Part shown: positions 23,641 to 31,966 of the stretch, in pieces
Layout: each line of letters begins with the position of its first letter
How positions within the stretch are numbered: the stretch's first letter is position 1
IMG/VR virus record: IMGVR_UViG_3300027782_002369
Coordinates: 1 to 58,266 of that record
Reading direction: 5' to 3' (one strand)
DNA from: a virus
DNA length: 58,266 nt
The notes under the pieces: generated by a model
Database searches by the model: none
What the model saw: only the letters and a program-made list of their open reading frames with translations
What the model was told of the DNA's origin: nothing
Program-made: the position numbers and the translations under genes

Positions 23641-23648
23641 TATTTATA
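23641..23648 (-). promoter_or_regulatory. Late promoter on the - strand
   Basis: The + strand reads TATTTATA, so the - strand carries TATAAATA, extended to TATAAATACT as in strong late promoters. It points left toward the three-gene - strand operon and faces the early + promoter 22 bases away. Confidence 0.65.
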
Positions 23649-23664
23649 TAATAAAGGAAATAAC

Positions 23665-23976
23665 ATGAAAATTCTAGCATTTAAATTGATTACCGGTGAA
23701 GATGTTCTTGGTGAAGTAGAGTCTGAATCTGAAACCGAATTTGTATTAGAAAATCCAGTTGGTATTGCCGTTGTTCGTGGTAAAGATGGTAATCCAAATA
23801 TTGGATTCTCTCCATTCCCAATCCATGCCGAACAAAAATCTGGTGCCACCATTGCCATCAGTAAGAAGAATGTAGTATACTCCTATGTTCCAGCACAAGA
23901 TTTTGTTGATAATTACAATCAAATCTTTGGTTCTGGTATTATTGTTCCACCACAAAAATCTTTGATTACAGGCTAA
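23665..23976 (+). CDS. Conserved phage protein, possibly Sm-like fold (paralogue)
   Basis: This 103-residue protein shares its plan with the protein at 6457: a start of the form ILAFKLITGEDVLGEV, a beta-rich middle with LENPVGI, and a VPAQDFVDNYNQ segment near the end. The strand-Gly-strand opening resembles an Sm1 motif. It is the first gene after a consensus promoter and is joined to DNA polymerase by a one-base gap, so it is probably made early and abundantly. The biochemical role is unknown. Confidence 0.62.
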   Translation: MKILAFKLITGEDVLGEVESESETEFVLENPVGIAVVRGKDGNPNIGFSPFPIHAEQKSGATIAISKKNVVYSYVPAQDFVDNYNQIFGSGIIVPPQKSLITG

Positions 23977-23977
23977 A

Positions 23978-26515
23978 TTGAGTTCTTTCTATACTAATGT
24001 ACAATGTTTTGGTAATAGTATTCTATATCGAGGCATTAATAATGGTAAGCGGGTAAAAGAGAAAGTTGAATATTCTCCTTCTCTTTACATTCCTTCCAAA
24101 AAAATCACAAACTTCAACTCACTAGAAGGTGATTATCTCGACCAAAAAATCTTTGGTGATATTCGTGCAGCAAGAGATTTCGTAAAACAATTTGAAGGCG
24201 TTTCTAATGCCGGCAAAATCTATGGTCAAACTCGTTTTGAATATGCCTTTATTGCCGACCAACACTCAGGTATGGTTGATTATGACTTTGAGAAAATTCT
24301 TGTTGGTGTAATTGATATTGAGGTTGGTTCAGAGAATGGATTCCCAGACCCATACAAAGCAAATGAACCTATCACAGCAATTGCATTGAAATATCTTAAT
24401 GGTCCAATCTATGTGTTTGGCTGTGGCGACTATGAAGTTCAAGGCAAAGAAATCTATGTGAAGTGTAAAGATGAACATTCTTTATGTAAACAATTCATGT
24501 CCTTGTGGACTGGTAAAACGCCAGACATTCTGACTGGTTGGAATACTAAGTTCTTTGATGAACCCTATATCATTAATCGTTTCCGTAAAATTCTTGGTGA
24601 AGATGCTACCAAGAAGTTATCTCCATGGAATTATATTGGTGAAAGAAAAACTGTAATCAATGGCCGTGAAATGATTGCCTACAATATTATGGGTGTCGAA
24701 TCACTTGATTATATTGAACTATACAAATGGTATGCTCCTGGTGGAAAGTCACAAGAGTCCTATCGCCTCGATGCCATTGCTCAAGTTGAATTGGGTGAAG
24801 GCAAAATTTCTTATGATGAATTCGATAACCTTCATGCCTTGTATCGTTTGAACTATCAGAAGTTTATTGAGTATAACATTAAAGACGTTGAGCTCATTAT
24901 TAAACTAGAAGAAAAGTTAAAGTTGATTGAGTTGGGAGTAACTCTGGCATATGATACCAAAACAAACTTTGAAGATATCTTTGCACAAACTCGTATGTGG
25001 GATTCAATGACGTATGCCTATCTCTTTGAGAAAAGTATTATTGTTCCACCTAGAATCGTTAAAGAGAAATCATCTGCATTTGAAGGTGCCTATGTTAAAG
25101 AAGTTCAGGTTGGTAAACACGATTGGGTGGCATCATTTGACTTGAACTCTTTGTATCCTCATTTGATGATGCAATATAATATTAGTCCAGAAACATTAAT
25201 TGATCCAGAAAACTATACACCAGAAATGCGTGAGATTCTTTCTGATGGTGTTTCTGTTGATAAGTTATTAAGTAAATCTGTTGATACATCAAAACTAATT
25301 GGTGCAACAGTAACTCCTAACGGACAATTCTTCCGTACAGATATCATGGGTTTCTTGCCTAAGATGATGGAAGAAATGTATACCGACAGAAGTAAATTTA
25401 AAAAAATGATGTTATCTGCTAAACAGGAATATGAAAATGAAAAAGATTCAAACAAACTCTACGAAATCGAAAAACGAATTGCAAAATACAACAACATCCA
25501 GCTGGCGAAAAAAGTTTCTCTCAATTCTGCTTACGGTGCTCTTGGTTCTCAGTATTTTCGCTTCTATGATCTTCGCATGGCTCTTGGTGTTACTACTGCC
25601 GGGCAATTAAGTATTCGTTGGATTGAAGCCAAGATAAATGCTTGGATGAATAAAATTTTGGAGACCAAAAATGTTGACTATGTTATTGCTTCTGATACTG
25701 ATTCAATTTACTTACGAATGGGAGAGTTGGTTAGTAAATTTATTAAGGATACATCAGATAAACAAAAAGTAATTTCTCTCATGGATAGAATCTGTGAAGA
25801 TAAGATGCAACCTTTTATTGATAATAGTTATATAGAACTTGCTGATTATGTTCACGCCTATCAACAGAAGATGGAGATGAAACGTGAGGGTCTTTCTGAT
25901 AAAGGTATTTGGACTGCCAAGAAACGATATATTCTAAATGTGTATAACAATGAAGGTGTTCAGTATAATGAACCACAGATGAAGGTGATGGGTTTGGAGA
26001 TGATTAAATCTTCTACACCATCTGCCATTCGTGAAAAGATGAAAGAGGCAATCCAATTAATGGTGAATGGTACAGAGAATGACATTCATATCTTTATTGC
26101 CAAATTCAGAGAAGATTTTCGTAAGTTACCACCTGAGGAGATTTCTTTTCCCCGTGGCTTAAATGGTTTGAATAAATACTCCGATGCCTTATCTTTATAT
26201 AAATTGGGTACACCAATTCATGTTAAAGGGGCTATTTTATACAATAACTTTTTAAACAAAAATAATCTTACCAAAAAATATCAATTAATCCAAGAAGGTG
26301 AAAAGATTAAGTTTACCTATCTGAAGATGCCAAATCCATTCAAAGATACCGTTATTTCATATCCAAATAGGTTACCAACGGAACTAGGGCTTGACAATTA
26401 CATTGATTATGATTTACAATTTGAAAAAGCATTCTTAGAACCAATTAAAGTTATATTGGATTGTATGAAGTGGACAACTGAAAAGGTAAGTAACTTAGAG
26501 GATTTCTTCTCATGA
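23978..26515 (+). CDS. 43: DNA polymerase gp43 (family B)
   Basis: This 845-residue enzyme (T4 gp43: 898) copies the phage genome and proofreads. The exonuclease motif DIEVGS lies near residue 112, motif A DLNSLYPHLM near 387, motif B KKVSLNSAYG near 510 and motif C ASDTDSIYL near 572. The C-terminal end should bind the gp45 clamp. The start is TTG at 23978: the residues that follow (SSFYTNVQ) align with the T4 N-terminus and no ATG is close by. It directly follows the Sm-like gene. Confidence 0.96.
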   Translation: MSSFYTNVQCFGNSILYRGINNGKRVKEKVEYSPSLYIPSKKITNFNSLEGDYLDQKIFGDIRAARDFVKQFEGVSNAGKIYGQTRFEYAFIADQHSGMVDYDFEKILVGVIDIEVGSENGFPDPYKANEPITAIALKYLNGPIYVFGCGDYEVQGKEIYVKCKDEHSLCKQFMSLWTGKTPDILTGWNTKFFDEPYIINRFRKILGEDATKKLSPWNYIGERKTVINGREMIAYNIMGVESLDYIELYKWYAPGGKSQESYRLDAIAQVELGEGKISYDEFDNLHALYRLNYQKFIEYNIKDVELIIKLEEKLKLIELGVTLAYDTKTNFEDIFAQTRMWDSMTYAYLFEKSIIVPPRIVKEKSSAFEGAYVKEVQVGKHDWVASFDLNSLYPHLMMQYNISPETLIDPENYTPEMREILSDGVSVDKLLSKSVDTSKLIGATVTPNGQFFRTDIMGFLPKMMEEMYTDRSKFKKMMLSAKQEYENEKDSNKLYEIEKRIAKYNNIQLAKKVSLNSAYGALGSQYFRFYDLRMALGVTTAGQLSIRWIEAKINAWMNKILETKNVDYVIASDTDSIYLRMGELVSKFIKDTSDKQKVISLMDRICEDKMQPFIDNSYIELADYVHAYQQKMEMKREGLSDKGIWTAKKRYILNVYNNEGVQYNEPQMKVMGLEMIKSSTPSAIREKMKEAIQLMVNGTENDIHIFIAKFREDFRKLPPEEISFPRGLNGLNKYSDALSLYKLGTPIHVKGAILYNNFLNKNNLTKKYQLIQEGEKIKFTYLKMPNPFKDTVISYPNRLPTELGLDNYIDYDLQFEKAFLEPIKVILDCMKWTTEKVSNLEDFFS

Positions 26516-27573
26516 CATTTTTAACATTACTATCGGCATTATTATTATCTGGTATTGCTGCCTATTATTCCGTAATTGGATTGGCAGCAATCTTTACTGG
26601 CGCATTTTGGCCAATCGTTTTTATGGGCTCGGTTTTAGAAATGAGCAAGTTGGTGACTACATCATGGTTATATCGTAATTGGAAAACCTGCCCACTTTTA
26701 TTAAAATCATACTTGACATTTGCCGTTGTCATTCTAATGATTATTACCTCTATGGGTATTTTTGGTTTTTTATCTAAATCACATATTGATTCTACACTAG
26801 ATGCTGGTGCAAATCAAGTAGAAGTAAGAACTCTTAATACACAAGAAAAGATTGCCAAAGAAAGATTGGATTATCTTCTTGCTCGTGCCAAAGATCCGTC
26901 AACGGCCAGCAATCGTTTAGATAAACAAATCCAAGATACACAAAAAGAATTAAATGACATCAGTAAAAAGAAATTACCATTATTAAAAGAATCTAATAAA
27001 CTTGTGGCTGAAGTGGGACCTATCAAGTATGTTGGAGATATGATATATGGTACAGAAGATGCTGATTCAATTGATAAAGCAGTTCGTTTGGTAATCATGT
27101 TAATTATGATTGTATTTGATCCATTGGCTGTGTTATTATTGATAGCTGCCAACATGACTATGCAACAGAAAAGAGAAGGAACTCCTATAGTTAAACAAGG
27201 AGAAATTGTTGGATTAACTGCTAGTGATATTCCTGTTTTTACAGATACCGAGAAACCTGCCGAAGAATTTTTTGAGAAGGCTAAAAAGGTTTTTAGGAAA
27301 TTGGATGAAGATAGAGAAACAGAAGCCTTCAAAAGACATAAAGGTATTTGGAAGAAAAAAGACTTTAATAAAGTTGAAATTCAAAAAGATAATATTACAG
27401 AGATTGAAGAAAAAGAACCGGTAGAAGAACCTATTATAATTGATGATGCTTCAGGTGAATCTATACCTCCAATATCTAAAGGTAAAAGAGGTTTCCCAAA
27501 TAGGAAGTCAAAAGAATTAGAACCTAAGTATGATTATGAAGCGGAGTTAGCATTTAAACAAAAAGGTGAGTGA
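26512..27573 (+). CDS. Membrane protein with coiled-coil domain
   Basis: This 353-residue protein has three membrane helices in the first 90 residues, a charged coiled-coil region (about 100-175), a fourth membrane helix (about 192-215, containing VFDPLAVLLLIAANM) and a long hydrophilic acidic tail. It is placed between polymerase and UvsX with four-base overlaps, a position where related phages also carry a membrane protein as far as I recall. It could anchor replication to the membrane, but no motif proves it. Confidence 0.75.
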   Translation: MTFLTLLSALLLSGIAAYYSVIGLAAIFTGAFWPIVFMGSVLEMSKLVTTSWLYRNWKTCPLLLKSYLTFAVVILMIITSMGIFGFLSKSHIDSTLDAGANQVEVRTLNTQEKIAKERLDYLLARAKDPSTASNRLDKQIQDTQKELNDISKKKLPLLKESNKLVAEVGPIKYVGDMIYGTEDADSIDKAVRLVIMLIMIVFDPLAVLLLIAANMTMQQKREGTPIVKQGEIVGLTASDIPVFTDTEKPAEEFFEKAKKVFRKLDEDRETEAFKRHKGIWKKKDFNKVEIQKDNITEIEEKEPVEEPIIIDDASGESIPPISKGKRGFPNRKSKELEPKYDYEAELAFKQKGE

Positions 27574-28652
27574 TGAGTATATTAGATAAAATTAAAAAGA
27601 ATAGTTCAATTAAAGATTCAGCTATTCTATCCAAATCAAAATTCTTTACACAAAAGGATATGATTTCAACTTCTGTGCCAATTATTAATGTAGCACTTTC
27701 TGGTCGTTTAGATGGTGGACTAACACCAGGCCTTACAATGTGGGCTGGTCCATCCAAACATTTTAAAACTGCCTTCTCATTGTTGATGGCAAAATCTTAC
27801 TTGGACAAATATCCCGATGCGGCTCTTTTATTCTACGATAGTGAGTTTGGTACTCCTCAGAGTTATTTTGACAGCTTTGGTATCGATACCGAGCGTGTAC
27901 TGCACACTCCCCTCACAGATATCGAACAACTCAAATCAGACATTATGCAACAACTTTCGATTGTTGATAGGGGCGACCGATTAATTATTGTTGTTGATTC
28001 GATTGGTAATTTGGCCTCAATTAAAGAAGTTAATGATGCAATGGATGGTAAAACTGTTGCCGATATGACCAGAGCTAAATCGGTTAAATCATTATTCAGA
28101 ATGGTTACACCACACCTTTCAATCAAAGATATTCCGATGATTGTAGTAAATCATACTTACATGGAAATTGGAATGTTCCCTAAAGCAATCGTTGGTGGCG
28201 GTACAGGCTCTTATTACTCTGCTGATAACATTTTTGTTATTGGTCGCCAACAAGAAAAAGAAGGTACAGAAGTTGTTGGTTACAACTTCATCATCAATGT
28301 AGAAAAGAGTAGATATGTTAGAGAAAAATCTAAAATTCCTGTTACGGTTCGTCATGATGGTGGTATTAGCAAGTGGAGTGGTTTACTTGATATTGCACTT
28401 GATTCAGGTCATGTTGTTAAACCATCCAACGGTTGGTACTCTAAGGTGGATTCAGACGGTGTTATAGAAGATAAGAAATATCGTATTAAAGATACTGATT
28501 CTTCCGAATTCTGGTTACCAATTCTAAAACAAAAATCTTTCCAAGAGTATGTACAAACCACATACCAAATTGCTTCTGGTAGTATCATGCAAGAAGATAC
28601 TGTTGATAAAGCTTTTGAGTTGGAGACCACAAACGGAGTAGAAGATGATTGA
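27573..28652 (+). CDS. uvsX: UvsX RecA-like recombinase
   Basis: At 359 residues this is the T4 UvsX-type strand-exchange ATPase (T4: 391), loaded by UvsY. The Walker A loop is GPSKHFKT near residue 57, a variant shared with T4 UvsX. A Walker B-like LIIVVDSIGN strand (about 132-141) follows, then the GGTGSYYSAD loop region (about 208-217). I choose the ATG at 27573 with AAAGGTGAG before it rather than the adjacent GTG. The stop overlaps the next gene by eight bases. Confidence 0.94.
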   Translation: MSILDKIKKNSSIKDSAILSKSKFFTQKDMISTSVPIINVALSGRLDGGLTPGLTMWAGPSKHFKTAFSLLMAKSYLDKYPDAALLFYDSEFGTPQSYFDSFGIDTERVLHTPLTDIEQLKSDIMQQLSIVDRGDRLIIVVDSIGNLASIKEVNDAMDGKTVADMTRAKSVKSLFRMVTPHLSIKDIPMIVVNHTYMEIGMFPKAIVGGGTGSYYSADNIFVIGRQQEKEGTEVVGYNFIINVEKSRYVREKSKIPVTVRHDGGISKWSGLLDIALDSGHVVKPSNGWYSKVDSDGVIEDKKYRIKDTDSSEFWLPILKQKSFQEYVQTTYQIASGSIMQEDTVDKAFELETTNGVEDD

Positions 28653-28965
28653 AGGACTTGATTATTGTTTTATCTACCCAAAAGATGATGGTACAGCAGT
28701 TCACATTCGGTTACTTGAAGGTGAATACAAAGGTACCACTTTTAAATATGGTAAGGTAAAGTTCAAAGAAGAAAATGACCAAGTCTATTTACTTTTTGCT
28801 TATGATGTGTTAGAATCTACAGTAGACAAGCCAAGAAAATTGGAAAAAGATGACAAGTTTAAAAATTACCTAGGTGATTTACTTGTTGAAATTATGGGTA
28901 GTAACATTGAACAGGAAGTAATTGATGAAGTTGGAACAAGCGATACTGAAAAATCTGGTCTATAA
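28645..28965 (+). CDS. Conserved hypothetical protein between uvsX and gp41
   Basis: This 106-residue protein is beta-rich in its first 60 residues (DYCFIYPKDDGTAVHIRLLEG) and helical and acidic afterwards. It overlaps uvsX by 8 bases and gp41 by 41 bases. The position between recombinase and helicase suggests a replication accessory role, but I recognise no domain. Confidence 0.75.
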   Translation: MIEGLDYCFIYPKDDGTAVHIRLLEGEYKGTTFKYGKVKFKEENDQVYLLFAYDVLESTVDKPRKLEKDDKFKNYLGDLLVEIMGSNIEQEVIDEVGTSDTEKSGL

Positions 28966-30304
28966 TGAGGACTATCTAAGAAAAGTTTTACCATTTATTA
29001 AACCAGATTATTTCTCGGACAGAACCGAGAGGACTATTTTTAATGAAATTACATCATTCACGGAATCTTACAATAATCCGCCATCGATTGAAGCGATTGG
29101 AATTGCCATCAAAGAGAGGAACACTCTCACGGATGACGAAGTTAAGAACTGTGAAACTTATCTCCAAGAAATTGAGGCTAATCGCACAGCAGAAGCCGAG
29201 ATTCAATGGCTTGTTGACAAGACCGAAAAGTTCTGCCAAGAGAAGGCGATATACAATGGTGTATTACGGGCTATTTCAATTCTCGATGGTAAGGACAAAA
29301 GCCATGACAAAGGTGCAATTCCCACTATATTATCGGACGCTTTGGCCGTCAGTTTCGATACAACCGTAGGTCATGATTACTTAGAGAACTCTGATGAACG
29401 ATATGAATTTTACCACAGAAAAGAAGAACGTATTCCATTCGATTTGGAATGCTTCAACAAGATTACTAAAGGTGGCCTTCCTACTAAAACTCTTAATATT
29501 GCTTTGGCTGGAACTGGTGTTGGTAAGAGTTTATTCATGTGTCATGTCGCTGCGGGCGCCATGGTTCAAGGCAAGAATGTATTGTATATCACATTGGAGA
29601 TGGCAGAAGAAAAGATTGCAGAACGAATTGATGCGAATCTTCTCAATGTAACTTTAGATGACCTCATTGATTTACCAAAAGATATGTATGACAAGAAGGT
29701 TGCTCGTGTCCGTGAGAAATGTACTGGCAAACTTATCATCAAAGAATATCCAACCGCTTCGGCTTCCGTAACACACTTTAGGACATTATTAAATGAACTT
29801 AATCTTAAACGTAGTTTTGTACCCGATATTATCTTTGTTGATTATCTTAACATATGTTGCTCTTCTCGTATTAAAGCCGGTGCAAATATTAATTCCTATA
29901 CCTATGTTAAATCGATTGCAGAAGAACTTAGAGGTCTTGCGGTTGAGCATAATGTACCTGTGGTTTCTGCCACGCAGACTACTCGCTCAGGATTTACAAG
30001 TAGCGATCCAGGTCTTGAGGACACCAGTGAATCATTCGGACTCCCAGCCACCGCAGACTTAATGTTTGCTTTGATTTCTTCTGAAGATTTGGAAGAAATG
30101 GGACAGATTATGGTGAAGCAATTAAAGAATCGTTATAACGACCCAACTTATTATAAAAGATTTACAGTTGGTGTTGATAGATCCAAGATGAAACTATATG
30201 ATGTAGAACAATCTGCTCAACAAGGTCTTGCTGATGCTGGCCATGTAGGTGCTCATAATAAAATTAAACATGAAAAGAAATCATTTGAAGGCTTTAAAGT
30301 ATGA
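28925..30304 (+). CDS. 41: Replicative DNA helicase gp41 (DnaB-like)
   Basis: This 459-residue hexameric helicase (T4 gp41: 475) unwinds DNA ahead of gp43 and partners the gp61 primase. The RecA-like core has Walker A AGTGVGKS near residue 196, a catalytic-glutamate strand YITLEMAEE and Walker B VDYLNI (about 302). The chosen start is the ATG at 28925, deep inside the upstream gene; an in-frame TTG precedes it. An HNH endonuclease gene overlaps its stop. Confidence 0.95.
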   Translation: MKLEQAILKNLVYNEDYLRKVLPFIKPDYFSDRTERTIFNEITSFTESYNNPPSIEAIGIAIKERNTLTDDEVKNCETYLQEIEANRTAEAEIQWLVDKTEKFCQEKAIYNGVLRAISILDGKDKSHDKGAIPTILSDALAVSFDTTVGHDYLENSDERYEFYHRKEERIPFDLECFNKITKGGLPTKTLNIALAGTGVGKSLFMCHVAAGAMVQGKNVLYITLEMAEEKIAERIDANLLNVTLDDLIDLPKDMYDKKVARVREKCTGKLIIKEYPTASASVTHFRTLLNELNLKRSFVPDIIFVDYLNICCSSRIKAGANINSYTYVKSIAEELRGLAVEHNVPVVSATQTTRSGFTSSDPGLEDTSESFGLPATADLMFALISSEDLEEMGQIMVKQLKNRYNDPTYYKRFTVGVDRSKMKLYDVEQSAQQGLADAGHVGAHNKIKHEKKSFEGFKV

Positions 30305-30867
30305 AAAAAATAAAAAAAGTTACATACCATTATGATGATGGTACAAATGAAACTTTTGATGTGAATAATAATTTCAAAAAAACAGAATTTCGTTCTGGAA
30401 TAACATATGAGCAAGTAAAAGAATTGTTTGAATATGATAAATTAAATGGTGGTCTAATATGGAAAAAAGCCAATAAAAATTTGATTGGAAAAAAAGCAGG
30501 TAGTCAAGAAAAAGAACATGGTTATAATCGAGTTTGTATAAACGGAAAAACCTACAGAGAACACCATGTGGTTTGGTTATGGCATTACGGAGAATTACCA
30601 AATTGTATCTTAGACCACATCAACCAAAAAAGAGATGATAATAGGATTGAAAATCTCAGAAAAAGTGATGCCTCTTCAAATAATGTAAATCGTGGTATAA
30701 TGAAAAATAACACCTCAGGATATACTGGTGTAAAATTTGTGGGCAAAAAATGGTTTGCCGAAATTACTAGAAATAAAAAAACTATACGTCTAGGTAATTT
30801 TATTACAAAAGAAGAGGCTATAATAGCAAGAAAAACCGCTGAGAAAAAATATGATGCAATTAACTAG
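30301..30867 (+). CDS. HNH homing endonuclease with AP2-like domain
   Basis: This 188-residue protein has an HNH nuclease core (REHHVVWLWHYGELP, then LDHINQKRDDNRIENLR, about residues 82-115) and a C-terminal AP2-like DNA-binding segment (TSGYTGVKFVGKKWFAEI). This is the layout of free-standing HNH homing endonucleases that spread between phage genomes. It is inserted directly after gp41 with a four-base overlap, and its codon use is very AT-rich, consistent with recent arrival. No intron or disrupted gene is visible. Confidence 0.9.
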   Translation: MKKIKKVTYHYDDGTNETFDVNNNFKKTEFRSGITYEQVKELFEYDKLNGGLIWKKANKNLIGKKAGSQEKEHGYNRVCINGKTYREHHVVWLWHYGELPNCILDHINQKRDDNRIENLRKSDASSNNVNRGIMKNNTSGYTGVKFVGKKWFAEITRNKKTIRLGNFITKEEAIIARKTAEKKYDAIN

Positions 30868-31963
30868 AGACCAAGCACTTCATTGTGCCAAAGTATTTGA
30901 TGATTACTTTAGTAATATTGGAAGTACCGAAGAATACATGCGTGATGAGAAGCTAAAGAATGTGGCTAATATGCCATCTTCTTTGTTTCCTATTGAAGAT
31001 GATTTGTTCTCTGATTTCTCCATGCACCCAAATGACATGGATATTCAAGTATGTGAAATACCAAATGAAACTTGGGAATCATTACTTGCCATTACCAGTT
31101 CCCACATTAATAAATCTCCAGTTGGTAAAAATATACAATTGGCAGTTATGGAAAAGAACTCAGGAAAGATTCTAGGATTCATTCGTTTAGGCTCACCAGT
31201 CATCTATATGAAACCCCGTAATGACTACCTAGGACAAGTTTGGATTCAACAGGAAGATACTGCCAAACGATTCAATGCTTCTTGTGCCATGGGTTTCGTA
31301 ATTGTACCATCTCAGCCATTTGGATTTAACTATCTTGGTGGTAAACTTCTATCTGCTATTTGTACCAGCCACGAAGTAAGAGAAATCTGTAATAAGAAAT
31401 ATGGTATGAATCTTTGCCTATTTGAGACCACCAGTTTGTATGGTACAACAAAGAACGTATCACAATATGATGGTATGAAACCCTATATTCGTTTTAAAGG
31501 TTTGACTGAATCGGATATTGTACCCATGATGCACGGTCAAAGATACCATGATTTGAAGAACTATGTGGAGAATATTACTGGAGATTTGTTGGCAGGTGAT
31601 ACATCGACCACCAGTAGAAAGTTAAGAACATTTACCAAGATTATTGCCTTAACAAAAGCCGCATTAAAAGGAACAACCGAAGGTAATGCTTTCAACATAA
31701 CGATTGAGAACGCTAAAAAGTTGACAGAAAAGAAAAGATATTATATTTCTGATTATGGATTTAAGAATACAGTAGATTATATGAACTGTAAAACTGACAC
31801 TCTTTTACCTGGTGAAAATTACGATAAACATAAGTTAAGTAATATCATCGACTGGTGGCGGAGTAAAGCTATAAATAGATATGAAACCCTTAGATCAGAG
31901 GGTAGATTAAGAACAGAATTAGAAATCTGGACTTCAGGCAAAGACATTCAAATCATAAGATAA
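30851..31963 (+). CDS. DruA-like (DUF4338-type) protein, copy 2
   Basis: This 370-residue protein shares its central block with the protein at 11173: ILGFIRLGSPV, PSQPFGFNYLGGKLLSAIC, KKYGMNL and TTSLYGTTK followed by QYDGM. The flanking N- and C-terminal parts differ completely and are helical and basic. This is a divergent paralogue, not a recent duplication. It overlaps the HNH gene by 17 bases and is followed by a large orphan. Function in the phage is unknown; see copy 1 for the Druantia link. Confidence 0.6.
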   Translation: MMQLTRDQALHCAKVFDDYFSNIGSTEEYMRDEKLKNVANMPSSLFPIEDDLFSDFSMHPNDMDIQVCEIPNETWESLLAITSSHINKSPVGKNIQLAVMEKNSGKILGFIRLGSPVIYMKPRNDYLGQVWIQQEDTAKRFNASCAMGFVIVPSQPFGFNYLGGKLLSAICTSHEVREICNKKYGMNLCLFETTSLYGTTKNVSQYDGMKPYIRFKGLTESDIVPMMHGQRYHDLKNYVENITGDLLAGDTSTTSRKLRTFTKIIALTKAALKGTTEGNAFNITIENAKKLTEKKRYYISDYGFKNTVDYMNCKTDTLLPGENYDKHKLSNIIDWWRSKAINRYETLRSEGRLRTELEIWTSGKDIQIIR

Positions 31964-31966
31964 GAT

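Noticed and set aside
31870-31877. Exact TATAAATA inside the DruA-like copy 2 gene
   Set aside because: At this AT content several chance copies are expected; it lies inside a gene, so I do not list it as a promoter although it could serve the 538-residue gene.
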